From: Symbiopectobacterium purcellii_A
Lineage (GTDB): Bacteria > Pseudomonadota > Gammaproteobacteria > Enterobacterales > Enterobacteriaceae
NCBI RefSeq assembly: GCF_052050035.1
Contig: NZ_CP189882.1
Coordinates: 3,906,001 to 3,970,000, forward strand
Length of the DNA stretch: 64,000 nucleotides
Reading direction: 5' to 3'
Shown here piece by piece: positions 47,992 to 56,671 of the stretch (its first letter is position 1; every line of letters begins with the position of its first letter). Made by a program: the position numbers and the translations under genes. The notes under the pieces are model-generated. The model had not been told where the DNA came from. It was given only the letters and a program-made list of their open reading frames with translations, and did no database searches.

Positions 47992-48235
47992 GTCGTGGAT
48001 CCTCCAGTTATCAGGGAGCTTTATGCATCCCGTGTTGGGCACAATGATGCCGGAAGTCTGCGAGGATCCACACCTTACCTGCCGAACCCTTCGCTGCTCT
48101 CAAATGTGTGGGATGCGTTCATCTCATTCTCCTTATTGCTCTTGCGCACAGTATGCCACTGTTATTAACCAAAGGTGATCGCTTGGCGTAAAAAGCGTAA
48201 CAACATGCTAACCATGTGGCGTACCAAAGGCGTAT

Positions 48236-48934
48236 TTATGCCAACAACGCCGTAATACCAAGGTTGATACCGGCCCCGCCAACCATCAGCCAGATAAACA
48301 GCAATAGCGCCAGCAACAGCGGCTTGCTACCTGCACGCCGCACCGCGCTGAAACGGGTTGTCACGCCCAATGCGCCCATGGCCATCGCCAATAGCAGATT
48401 ATCAATCTGGTTGACGGTGGTTAACCAGGTATCCGGCAGCCAATGGAGCGAATTAAACCCGGCCACTGCGATAAAACCCACGGCAAACCAGGGGAAGGCC
48501 ATTGGCGTTTTTTCTGTGGTGCTGCTGGTGCGACGTTGCAGAAATCCCCCTAACAGCATGAGAAACGGCGCCAATAGCATGACGCGAAACATCTTGCTAA
48601 TCACTGCGGTGTTTTCGATCTCCGGTGAAAGGCTGTGGCCTGCCGCCACAACCTGGGCCACTTCATGTACGGTGGATCCGATATAAACGCCGAAAGTCTG
48701 CGGCGAGATGGGCAAATAGTCGCCAGTCACGGCCAGTGAGTAGAGACAAGGATAAAGAAACATGGCGATAGTGCCGAAGATGACAACGGTAGCGACAGCA
48801 ATCGCCACGCTGTCGCCCTCCGCCTTGACCGTTGGCGCGGTGGCCAGCACCGCTGCGGCACCGCAAATGCTGCTGCCTGCACCGATGAGATATACTGTCT
48901 TGTCATCAAGGCCAAACAGAGTTTTGCCCAGATA
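48236..48934 (-). pseudogene. yeiH: YeiH, C-terminal two thirds (gene split by IS630)
   Basis: YeiH (UPF0324) is a ten-helix inner-membrane protein of unknown role. The segment starts LGKTLFGLDDKTVYLIGAG next to IS630 and continues SSICGAAAVLATAPTVKAEG ... YIGSTVHEVAQVVAAGHSLSP to ALLA and the stop at 48236. The first 60 or so codons are at 62501-62684 on the opposite strand, and roughly 63 codons between them are in neither place. Lies upstream of nfo as in E. coli. Confidence 0.92.
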
Positions 48935-49814
48935 TAGCTAAACGACTTAATTTTGATTACATTATTTAAATGAGCTATTCAATTGATTTTAGACGTAAAG
49001 TGATATCTACACGGAAAAACGAAGGGTTGAGTATCCGAGAAACAGCGAAGCAATTTCGGATTGGCCCTGCCTCTGTATCGCGTTGGATTAATCAAATAGA
49101 GTCAAAAGCATCGACCACGCGTCAGCGAAAGATCGATAAATCCGAGTTGATAAAAGATGTTGAACAATATCCAGATGCTTACCAAAAAGAACGTGCAGAG
49201 CGTTTTGGCGTTTGTCAGAAGGCCATTTGGCAAGCGCTTAAAAAGCTGGGATTGACCTATAAAAAAAACTCTACGTCATCCGAAAGCCGACGAAAACGCC
49301 CGGCAGGGATTTCAACAAAAAAAACAACAGTATGAAAAAGAAGGTAAACCTATTGTTTTTATTGATGAAAGTGGTTTTTCACACGATGCCCCACGGACTC
49401 ACGGCTATTCCCCAAAAGGTCAACGGTGTTTTGGCCTGAAGAACTGGGGAGCTAGGGGAAGAACAAATGTTATCGGCGCTTTATTAGGCACAACGCTGTT
49501 TGCTATCGGATTATTTGATATCAATATTAACAGCGATGTTTTCTATGCCTGGGTCACACAAGTCCTTATCCCAGTACTCCCTAAAAACAGTGTAATCATG
49601 ATGGACAATGCCACTTTTCACAAAAAACATAATATTCAACAAGTCATCATCGATGCAGGGTATATGGTGGAGTATTTGCCTACATATTCGCCAGATCTTA
49701 ACCCAATTGAGCATAAATGGGCACAAGCAAAAAGCAAAAAAAGAGAGATGGGTTGCGATACAGAGAGTTTGTTCTCAGTCCATATGGTGTAATCAAAATT
49801 AAGTCGCTTGGCTA
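48935..49814 (+). mobile_element. IS630-family element at left inversion breakpoint (yeiH)
   Basis: Complete 880-bp copy, orfA 48970-49335, TA at 48933-48934 and 49815-49816. The left flank is yeiH. The right flank is the tail of a short ORF whose beginning is at 63.6 kb. With the inverted copy at 62685-63564 it bounds a 12.9-kb inversion. Confidence 0.95.
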
Positions 49815-49815
49815 T

Positions 49816-49887
49816 AAGTCGTTCGGCGATAAGGTGAAACTTGAGGACTTCCGCTGCGTCAAGGTGAAAAACAGGAACACGTGGTAA
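49816..49887 (+). pseudogene. C-terminal tail of an unidentified short ORF
   Basis: Reads KSFGDKVKLEDFRCVKVKNR then NTW and TAA (49885-49887). Joined to the 15 codons at 63610-63566 it gives MSECEKLIFKPKEAG|K..., a 38-aa frame that crosses the IS630 target TA in phase. I do not recognise it, and it may be the end of a longer protein. Confidence 0.55.
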
Positions 49888-50058
49888 ATAGCACAATAAA
49901 CCATCCCATTGACGCAAGGAGAATGAGATGAACGCATCCCACACATTTGAGAGCAGCGAAGGGTTCGGCAGGTAAGGTGTGGATCCTCGCAGACTTACGG
50001 CATCATTGTGCCCAACACGGGATGCATAAAGCTCCCTGATAACTGGAGGATCCACGAC

Positions 50059-51078
50059 ATGAAATATACCCCTGTTGGCGTCGATATCGCAAAACATCTG
50101 ATGCAGGTTCATTTCATTAATGAACATACCGGTGAAGTCATCGATAAACAGATAAAGCGCGACGCGCTGCTGGAATACTTCAGCAATCGTGAGCCTTGCC
50201 TGATTGGCATGGAAGCTTGCGGCGGTTCCCAGCACTGGGCGCGGGAGCTGGAAAAACTGGGGCATAAGGTCAGACTACTCCAGGGCAAATTCGTCAAGGC
50301 CTTCGTGATGGGCAATAAAAATGACGTGATGGATGCCCGTGCTATCTGGATGACGGTCCAGCAGCCAGCTAAAGCCGTTGCCGTCAAAACTGAGGAACAG
50401 CAGGCAGTACTGTCGCTGCACAAAATGCGCCGCCAGTTAGTGAAGTTCCGCACCGCGCAAATCAACTCTCTGCACGGATTGCTGTTGGAGTTCGGCGAAA
50501 CTGTGCGTAAAGGCCGGGCGTCACTGGACAAGGCGATGCCAGAGGTGCTTGAGCGACTTAAGGAAAAGCTGCCACCGTTCCTGAACTACCAGTTTGAAGA
50601 CCAGCATCGGCGCCTCAATGACCTGGATATGCAGATAGAGGTTATCGAAAAACAGCTTGCCACTTGGGCGAAACAGAATGAGGCCTGTCGGCGGATTATG
50701 GACATTCCAGGTGTTGGCCCACTGGTTGCCACCGCAGCAATTACCATCATGGGAGATGCGGGAGCCTTCCGATCAGGACGGGAGTTCGCAGCCTACATCG
50801 GCTTGGTGCCAAAGCAAACAGGCACCGGCGGCAAAGTGCGGCTTCTGGGCATCAGTAAACGCGGCGATGCTTATCTGCGGACGCTGTTTATCCACGGAGC
50901 CAGGGCTGCGACGCTGCTGGCGAAAGGGCCGAACCCGTGGGTTACGGAGCTGCTGAAAAGACGGACAACCAGCGTTGCGGTGGTGGGAATGGCTAACAAG
51001 ATAGCGCGCACGGTGTGGACACCGGTGGCACATAGCCGAACTTACGACAAAAAACACGTCAGCGTCAGGCCGTTCTGA
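50059..51078 (+). CDS. IS110-family DEDD transposase, copy 2 (likely intact)
   Basis: 339 aa starting MKYTPVGVDIAKHLMQVHFI. Catalytic DEDD residues lie in GVDIAK, GMEACGG and NDVMDAR. The Transposase_20 domain has the canonical IMDIPGVGPLVATAA and the helical end KRGDAYLRTLFIHGARA. The upstream ATG at 50008 lies in the leader and is less likely. Confidence 0.92.
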   Translation: MKYTPVGVDIAKHLMQVHFINEHTGEVIDKQIKRDALLEYFSNREPCLIGMEACGGSQHWARELEKLGHKVRLLQGKFVKAFVMGNKNDVMDARAIWMTVQQPAKAVAVKTEEQQAVLSLHKMRRQLVKFRTAQINSLHGLLLEFGETVRKGRASLDKAMPEVLERLKEKLPPFLNYQFEDQHRRLNDLDMQIEVIEKQLATWAKQNEACRRIMDIPGVGPLVATAAITIMGDAGAFRSGREFAAYIGLVPKQTGTGGKVRLLGISKRGDAYLRTLFIHGARAATLLAKGPNPWVTELLKRRTTSVAVVGMANKIARTVWTPVAHSRTYDKKHVSVRPF

Positions 51079-51124
51079 ACGACAGATGCTGGCAAAACAT
51101 TAACTCTTTTAATAGAAGGGTGAA

Positions 51125-51300
51125 TGCTGAAAGGTTGCTAGGGCAGCCGTAGTGATGACAACGACAGGTAAGACCGTGACTCACTAAACCTGAATGGGGT
51201 GTTGAGCTTAAAGCTCGCCAGGAGAATGAGGTGTGAGTCAGCGAATCTCATCGAGGCCCGCAACAGCGGCTGCAACAAGGTCGAATATAGAGCTGCAACC
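51125..51300 (+). ncRNA. Candidate bridge/seekRNA of IS110 copy 2
   Basis: The non-coding tail folds by eye into an outer 8-bp stem TGACTCAC (51177-51184) with GTGAGTCA (51233-51240), enclosing an inner hairpin GAGCT-taa-AGCTC (51204-51216) and, on the 3' side of the loop, AGGAGAATGAG (51220-51230), identical to the 11 bases just before the element. Known IS110-family guides sit in such loops. A right-side guide is less clear: ggtgtt (51198-51203) approximates the complement of the right flanks. Ends of the RNA are a guess. Confidence 0.5.
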
Positions 51301-51359
51301 TACCGTCAATGTCAACACCACGAATGCTTTGCAAACGGGATGCGTTCATATAGCACACC

Positions 51360-52481
51360 ATGAACATGATCAAAACCCGCGCCGCTGTCGCCTGGGGCCC
51401 TAACCAACCGCTCTCGGTTGAAGACGTTGATTTGATGCCGCCACAGAAAGGCGAAGTCCTGGTGCGTATCGTCGCGACGGGCGTGTGCCATACCGATGCC
51501 TATACACTATCTGGCAAAGGCCCGGAAGGCGTATTCCCCGCCATTCTGGGTCACGAAGGTGGTGGTATCGTTGAAGCCATTGGCGAGGGCGTGACCAGCG
51601 TCGCCGTCGGCGATCACTTGATTCCGCTGTATACGTCAGAATGTGGCGAGTGTAAGTTCTGTCGCTCCGGCAAAACCAACCTGTGTCAGTCGATTCGTAG
51701 CACCCAAGGTAAAGGGTTGATGCCGGATGGCACCACTCGTTTCTTTAAAGAGGGTAAGCCGATTTTTCACTACATGGGTACCTCTACCTTCGCGGAACTG
51801 ACGGTAGTGCCCGAAATCTCGCTGACGAAGATCAATAAAGAAGCGCCGCTGGAAGAAGTGTGCCTGCTGGGCTGCGGTGTAACCACCGGCATGGGTGCCG
51901 TACTGAATACGGCCAAGTTGAAGCCCGGTGACACCGTCGCCGTGTTCGGTCTGGGCGGTATCGGTCTGTCGGCGATTATCGGCGCACAGATGGCTGGGGC
52001 TGGTCGCATTATCGGTATTGATATCAACACCAGCAAGTTCGATCTGGCCCGCAAACTGGGGGCAACCGATCTGATCAACCCAAAAGATTACGACAAACCG
52101 ATTCAGGATGTGATTGTTGAGCTGACCGATGGCGGCGTGGACTTCTCTTTCGAATGCATCGGCAACGTTACCGTGATGCGTTCTGCGCTAGAGTGCTGCC
52201 ACAAAGGCTGGGGCGAATCCGTGATCATCGGCGTTGCCGGAGCCGGAGAAGAAATCGCGACGCGCCCGTTCCAATTGGTGACAGGACGCGTATGGCGCGG
52301 CTCAGCGTTTGGCGGTGTAAAAGGTCGCAGTCAACTGCCCGGTATCGTCGATCGCTATCTGAAAGGTGAATTCCCGCTAAAAGATTTTATTACTCATACC
52401 ATGCCGCTGGAACAGATTAACGAAGCCTTCGATTTGATGCATGAAGGCAAATCGATTCGTACTGTTATCCACTATCGTTAA
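51360..52481 (+). CDS. frmA: S-(hydroxymethyl)glutathione dehydrogenase (class III alcohol dehydrogenase)
   Basis: Oxidises the glutathione-formaldehyde adduct to S-formylglutathione with NAD. 373 aa: catalytic zinc ligands Cys43, His65, Glu66 and the Cys in LLGCGVTTG; structural zinc Cys95, Cys98, Cys101, Cys109 in TSECGECKFCRSGKTNLC; Rossmann motif VFGLGGIGL. Forms an operon with the hydrolase gene 25 bp downstream. The coding sequence is intact, but the IS110 element ends ten bases before the ATG and no Shine-Dalgarno sequence remains there. Confidence 0.95.
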   Translation: MNMIKTRAAVAWGPNQPLSVEDVDLMPPQKGEVLVRIVATGVCHTDAYTLSGKGPEGVFPAILGHEGGGIVEAIGEGVTSVAVGDHLIPLYTSECGECKFCRSGKTNLCQSIRSTQGKGLMPDGTTRFFKEGKPIFHYMGTSTFAELTVVPEISLTKINKEAPLEEVCLLGCGVTTGMGAVLNTAKLKPGDTVAVFGLGGIGLSAIIGAQMAGAGRIIGIDINTSKFDLARKLGATDLINPKDYDKPIQDVIVELTDGGVDFSFECIGNVTVMRSALECCHKGWGESVIIGVAGAGEEIATRPFQLVTGRVWRGSAFGGVKGRSQLPGIVDRYLKGEFPLKDFITHTMPLEQINEAFDLMHEGKSIRTVIHYR

Positions 52482-52506
52482 TCCGCGCACCAGGAGGCAC
52501 GCCCCC

Positions 52507-53349
52507 ATGAATGAGACGCTGGAATTACTGGAAGAGCATCGCCTGTTTGGCGGTTGGCAGCAGCGCTATCGCCATACCTCAAGCAGCGTGAATGGCCCGA
52601 TGACGTTCAGCATTTATCTGCCGCCAACCGCAGACGATACGCCACCGCCGGTGCTGTATTGGCTGTCAGGGTTGACTTGCAATGATGAGAACTTCACCAC
52701 CAAAGCGGGCGCGCAGCGTATCGCCGCCGAACTGGGGTTGGTGCTGGTGATGCCGGATACCAGCCCGCGTGGAGAAACGGTTGCCAACGATCCCGGTTAC
52801 GACCTGGGTCAAGGCGCAGGGTTTTACGTCAACGCCACCCAAGCGCCGTGGGCAGCGCACTATCGCATGTACGATTACGTCAGCATCGAGCTGCCGGCGC
52901 TGGTGCGTGAGCATTTCAACGTCAGCGACCGTCAGTCGATCAGTGGACACTCAATGGGCGGTCATGGCGCATTAATGCTGGCGCTGCGCCATCCTAAGCG
53001 TTATCGGTCCGCTTCTGCGTTTGCACCAATCGTTAATCCAAGCGAGGTTCCGTGGGGATGTAAAGCCTTTACCGCTTATCTCGGCACCGATGAAACGACC
53101 TGGCGGGCCTATGACACCTGCTATCTGCTGGCGCAGACTACGGCTCGATTGCCGCTGCTGGTCGATCAGGGCGACAGCGATCAGTTTTTACCCGATCAGT
53201 TGCAGCCCGCGCGCTTGGCACAACAGGCAGAGGAACAGGGTTGGCCGCTGACGTTACGCACGCAGTCTGGTTATGACCACAGCTATTACTTTATCGCCAG
53301 TTTTATTGAAGATCATTTGCGTTTTCATGCAAGCCATCTGAAGGCTTAA
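52507..53349 (+). CDS. S-formylglutathione hydrolase
   Basis: Second step of formaldehyde detoxification, giving formate and glutathione (FrmB/FghA/YeiG type). 280 aa, start ATG 52507 after caggaggca. Nucleophile Ser149 in SGHSMGGHGA; Asp in LLVDQGDSDQFL and His in GYDHSYYF complete the triad. The oxyanion motif is LYWLSGLTCNDENFTTKAG. Intact. Confidence 0.94.
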   Translation: MNETLELLEEHRLFGGWQQRYRHTSSSVNGPMTFSIYLPPTADDTPPPVLYWLSGLTCNDENFTTKAGAQRIAAELGLVLVMPDTSPRGETVANDPGYDLGQGAGFYVNATQAPWAAHYRMYDYVSIELPALVREHFNVSDRQSISGHSMGGHGALMLALRHPKRYRSASAFAPIVNPSEVPWGCKAFTAYLGTDETTWRAYDTCYLLAQTTARLPLLVDQGDSDQFLPDQLQPARLAQQAEEQGWPLTLRTQSGYDHSYYFIASFIEDHLRFHASHLKA

Positions 53350-53361
53350 GCGCAATCCCCC

Positions 53362-53391
53362 AATGAGGCCGGTCGTCCGATCTGCCTCATT
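53362..53391 (+). terminator. Weak hairpin after the formylglutathione hydrolase gene
   Basis: AATGAGGC ... GCCTCATT, 8-bp stem with 14-nt loop, 13 bp past the stop; followed by ccttccct rather than a strict T-run. The following 230 bases to the KTSC gene hold no ORF of note. Confidence 0.4.
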
Positions 53392-53623
53392 CCTTCCCTG
53401 CCAGATCGCTTACCTCGCACCGACAATCACCTATCACACGGCGCTCTGATAGCGTTTTTTGCGATATTGCAACCAGCAACAGATTGTTAAATCTGCTTTT
53501 TTTATCACACAATCGTTAACTGACTGGGAAATGCAAGAAACTGTTTCAGGGACCTGTTTAGCGAAACAAGACGCCACAAGAGGCGACGTATAAACAGGGA
53601 GATTTCACTGGGAGGGATTTGAT

Positions 53624-53721
53624 TTGCAACGTAAACGAGTGGCTTCAAGCGAACTGTTTTCTGTCGGCTATGATGAAGAAAAAAAACATCTGGAAATTGA
53701 ACTGTTGAACGGCAGCGTCTA
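53624..53721 (+). pseudogene. KTSC-domain protein, N-terminal fragment
   Basis: After gggaggg a TTG start opens MQRKRVASSELFSVGYDEEK then KHLEIELLNGSVY, the start of a small KTSC-domain protein (usually about 70 aa, function unknown). IS630 cuts it at codon 33. The DNA beyond the IS belongs to IS21, so the rest of the gene is not present. Confidence 0.75.
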
Positions 53722-54601
53722 TAGCCAAGCGACTTAATTTTGATTACACCATATGGACTGAGAACAAACTCTCTGTATCGCAACCCATCTCTCTTTTTTT
53801 GCTTTTTGCTTGTGCCCATTTATGCTCAATTGGGTTAAGATCTGGCGAATATGTAGGCAAATACTCCACCATATACCCTGCATCGATGATGACTTGTTGA
53901 ATATTATGTTTTTTGTGAAAAGTGGCATTGTCCATCATGATTACACTGTTTTTAGGGAGTACTGGGATAAGGACTTGTGTGACCCAGGCATAGAAAACAT
54001 CGCTGTTAATATTGATATCAAATAATCCGATAGCAAACAGCGTTGTGCCTAATAAAGCGCCGATAACATTTGTTCTTCCCCTAGCTCCCCAGTTCTTCAG
54101 GCCAAAACACCGTTGACCTTTTGGGGAATAGCCGTGAGTCCGTGGGGCATCGTGTGAAAAACCACTTTCATCAATAAAAACAATAGGTTTACCTTCTTTT
54201 TCATACTGTTGTTTTTTTTGTTGAAATCCCTGCCGGGCGTTTTCGTCGGCTTTCGGATGACGTAGAGTTTTTTTTATAGGTCAATCCCAGCTTTTTAAGC
54301 GCTTGCCAAATGGCCTTCTGACAAACGCCAAAACGCTCTGCACGTTCTTTTTGGTAAGCATCTGGATATTGTTCAACATCTTTTATCAACTCGGATTTAT
54401 CGATCTTTCGCTGACGCGTGGTCGATGCTTTTGACTCTATTTGATTAATCCAACGCGATACAGAGGCAGGGCCAATCCGAAATTGCTTCGCTGTTTCTCG
54501 GATACTCAACCCTTCGTTTTTCCGTGTAGATATCACTTTACGTCTAAAATCAATTGAATAGCTCATTTAAATAATGTAATCAAAATTAAGTCGTTTAGCT
54601 A
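53722..54601 (-). mobile_element. IS630-family element between KTSC gene and IS21
   Basis: Complete 880-bp copy, orfA 54201-54566, TA on both sides. The left flank is the KTSC gene and the right flank is the interior of istA (IRSPLPVADMR). Unlike flanks indicate a hybrid produced by IS630 x IS630 recombination or a deletion to the IS end. Confidence 0.93.
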
Positions 54602-54603
54602 TA

Positions 54604-55616
54604 TATCCGTAGTCCACTACCGGTGGCTGACATGCGTTATAGCCAAGCGACATTATTTTGATAACAGCCAGCTATGCTTCTTTGCCGCATATCAGGGCAC
54701 AGGATGTAATCATTTTTAAGTCGGTTGGCTATACAAGCCGCGTATGCCTAGAACATGCAAGCTTGACCCGTTCAAGCCGTATGTTCTCGAGCGCGTTGCT
54801 GCTGCCAGACCACAGTGGATACCGGCCAGTGTGCTGCTGCGCGAGATAGGCCAACGGGGATATGATGGCGGCTATAGCATGCTTACCGCATTTCTACACC
54901 CCATGAAGCAGCCCGTTACTGAGGCGGTCACGCGCTTTGAGACCGAACCCGGCGTACAGATGCAGGTTGATTTCACCATCGTCAGGCAGGGCCATAACCC
55001 GTTGCTGGCCTTCGTCGCTACGCTGGGCTGGAGCCGGGCGACTTTCGTCAAGTTCTACAGCAACCAGGAGTCTGCAGCCTGGTGTGACGGCATTGAGTCT
55101 GCACTTAAGTTCTTTGGCGGAACTCCGCATCAGTTGCTGTTCGACAACGCCAAGGCCATCATTATTGAGCGTGATGTCTACGGGCCCGGCAAGCATCGCT
55201 GGAACCCACAGTTGATGCAACTGGCTGAGAAGTATGCCTTTACGCCTAAAGTTTGCCGTCCCTACCGCGCCAAGACTAAGGGCAAGGTCGAACGCTTCAA
55301 CCATTACCTCAAGAACAGCTTTGTTGTGCCGCTTGCCGCCACGTTTCGCCAGGCTGGGCTGATACTGGACGTCCCCGCGGCTAATGCACGCATTGGTGAG
55401 TGGTTGATCACCGTTGCCAACACCCGTAAACATGGCACCACCGGTATTCCGCCTGAACAACGCATGCCGCGTGAGCGGGCTGCGTTGTTGCCATTGCCGA
55501 AGATAACACTGGCATTGCCTCCACCGGTACCGGCGAGTTGCTCGCGCCCCATACCTACAGAGAGTCTCCAGCACCCGTTGGCTACGTATCAGGCGCTACT
55601 GGAGGTAGAAGCATGA
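54604..55616 (+). pseudogene. istA: IS21 transposase IstA, truncated and split by a 92-bp MITE
   Basis: The frame reads IRSPLPVADMR, is cut by the MITE (54640-54731), then continues YKPRMPRTCKLDPFKPYVLE ... VQMQVDFTIVR (first catalytic Asp), LLFDNAKAIII (second Asp) and KGKVERFNHYLKN (Glu). About 45 N-terminal residues with the HTH are missing. The C-terminus overlaps istB (ATGA). Confidence 0.9.
54640..54731. repeat. 92-bp IS630-like MITE in istA
   Basis: Flanked by TA (54638-54639, 54732-54733), splitting the Tyr codon of MRY|KPR. Same orientation as the copy at 8674. Confidence 0.92.
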
Positions 55617-56401
55617 ACCTCCAGCATGATCGTATCGCAGCGCTCTGCGAGCAGCTTAAGCTCGATAGATTACCGGCTGAGTGGCCCGCCGTTGCTCAGA
55701 CGACGATCGACAGCAACGGCACTCATGCAGACTTCCTTGAAGCTGCTTTACAGCTTCAGCATGATGGGCTGAACGAACGGCGCCGGCAGACTATTTTGCG
55801 TTTATCAGGCCTACCGGTGATCAAGACGCTGGAGCAGTTTGATTTCGCCTTTGCGAGTGGCGTATCTCGCAGTCAGATCCAGGAGTTGGCCGGGCTGGCG
55901 TTTATCGAGCGTCAGGAGAGCCTGGTCTTGCTGGGTCCGTCCGGGGTAGGTAAAACGCACCTGGCGACAGCACTCGGCTACAGAGCCGCGATGGCCGGAA
56001 TGAGTATTCGGTTCGTCACAGCCGCAGATCTGATGCTACAGCTGCTCGCATCACATCGTCAGGGGGAGTTAAAAAGCTATCTTAATCGCGTTGTGGGTAA
56101 GCCTAAGTTGTTGATCATAGATGAGGTTGGCTACCTTCCCTTCGGTAAAATGGAAGCCAATCTGTTCTTCCAGGTTATCGCTAAACGGTATGAGTCAGGC
56201 AGCGTGGTCCTGACCAGCAACCTGCCGTTTACCCAGTGGTCGGGGACATTCGGAGATGATGAAACGCTGACGGCGGCGATGCTGGATCGGCTGCTTCACC
56301 ATGCGCATATCGCGCAAATCAGCGGTCAAAGCTATCGACTGAAAGATAAGCTGAAAAGCGGTCAGATCCAGAAGAAAACTAAAGCAGCTACGCTCGAGTA
56401 A
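55613..56401 (+). CDS. istB: IS21 helper ATPase IstB
   Basis: 262 aa AAA+ protein: Walker A GPSGVGKTHLA, Walker B KLLIIDEVGYLPF, sensor-like VVLTSNLPFTQWSG and the end motif HHAHIAQISGQSYRLKDKL. Start ATG 55613 in the istA stop. Intact but without a working partner in this copy. Confidence 0.92.
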   Translation: MNLQHDRIAALCEQLKLDRLPAEWPAVAQTTIDSNGTHADFLEAALQLQHDGLNERRRQTILRLSGLPVIKTLEQFDFAFASGVSRSQIQELAGLAFIERQESLVLLGPSGVGKTHLATALGYRAAMAGMSIRFVTAADLMLQLLASHRQGELKSYLNRVVGKPKLLIIDEVGYLPFGKMEANLFFQVIAKRYESGSVVLTSNLPFTQWSGTFGDDETLTAAMLDRLLHHAHIAQISGQSYRLKDKLKSGQIQKKTKAATLE

Positions 56402-56671
56402 TTCAAAGGGGGTGGGTCAGTTTTACTTTGGCAGGGTGGGTCAGAATTCAATCGGTATTGACATCTGACTAAGAAAGAACGGTTCTACATCGAAAAGCGG
56501 CGTGGTGAAGGTGTCAACCAAGCTACCATCGCCAGAGAGCTTGCTCTGCCTCGCTCGACCATCAGCAGGGAACTCAGACGCAATACCGACCCTACTTTCA
56601 ATGGTGTCTACTGCTGTAGAAGGGCGGACACTCTGGCCCGGGAACGCCGTCATAAGCCTCTGCCAAACAAT

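Larger units (their letters stand above)
46701..48122 (-). mobile_element. IS110-family (IS1111-type) element, copy 1, before nfo
   Basis: 1422 bp with 13-bp inverted ends ATGAACGCATCCC. Transposase start at 47991 (MKYTPVGVDIAKHLMQVHFI), stop at 46972. A 271-bp non-coding segment follows the ORF, and 131 bp precede it. The 5' flank is aaggagaatgag and the 3' flank is atagaacagcATG of nfo. No target duplication. See the copy at 49928 for the guide-like sequence. Confidence 0.92.
49928..51349 (+). mobile_element. IS110-family (IS1111-type) element, copy 2, before frmA
   Basis: 1422 bp with inverted ends ATGAACGCATCCC. 131 bp precede the transposase and 271 bp follow it, the layout of the IS1111 subgroup, whose seekRNA is encoded after the ORF. 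The 5' flank is aaggagaatgag (49916-49927) and the 3' flank is atagcacaccATG of frmA. The 11 bases aggagaatgag recur inside the element at 51220-51230. No target duplication. Confidence 0.93.
54604..56463 (+). mobile_element. IS21-family element, left end missing
   Basis: Contains istA (N-terminus lost, MITE inside) and intact istB. The right end carries the repeated segments gggtgggtcag characteristic of IS21 ends and finishes cggtattgaca at 56463, directly in an IS30 transposase. The left end is removed by the IS630 junction. Confidence 0.88.

Noticed and set aside
46701..51349. Composite transposon formed by two inverted IS110 copies
   Set aside because: The right copy was moved by the IS630 inversion and no outer target duplication exists; the segment between is a broken yeiH and an IS630.
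53362..53391. Strong terminator after the formylglutathione hydrolase gene
   Set aside because: Stem is short with a 14-nt loop and no proper T-run; listed only as a weak hairpin.
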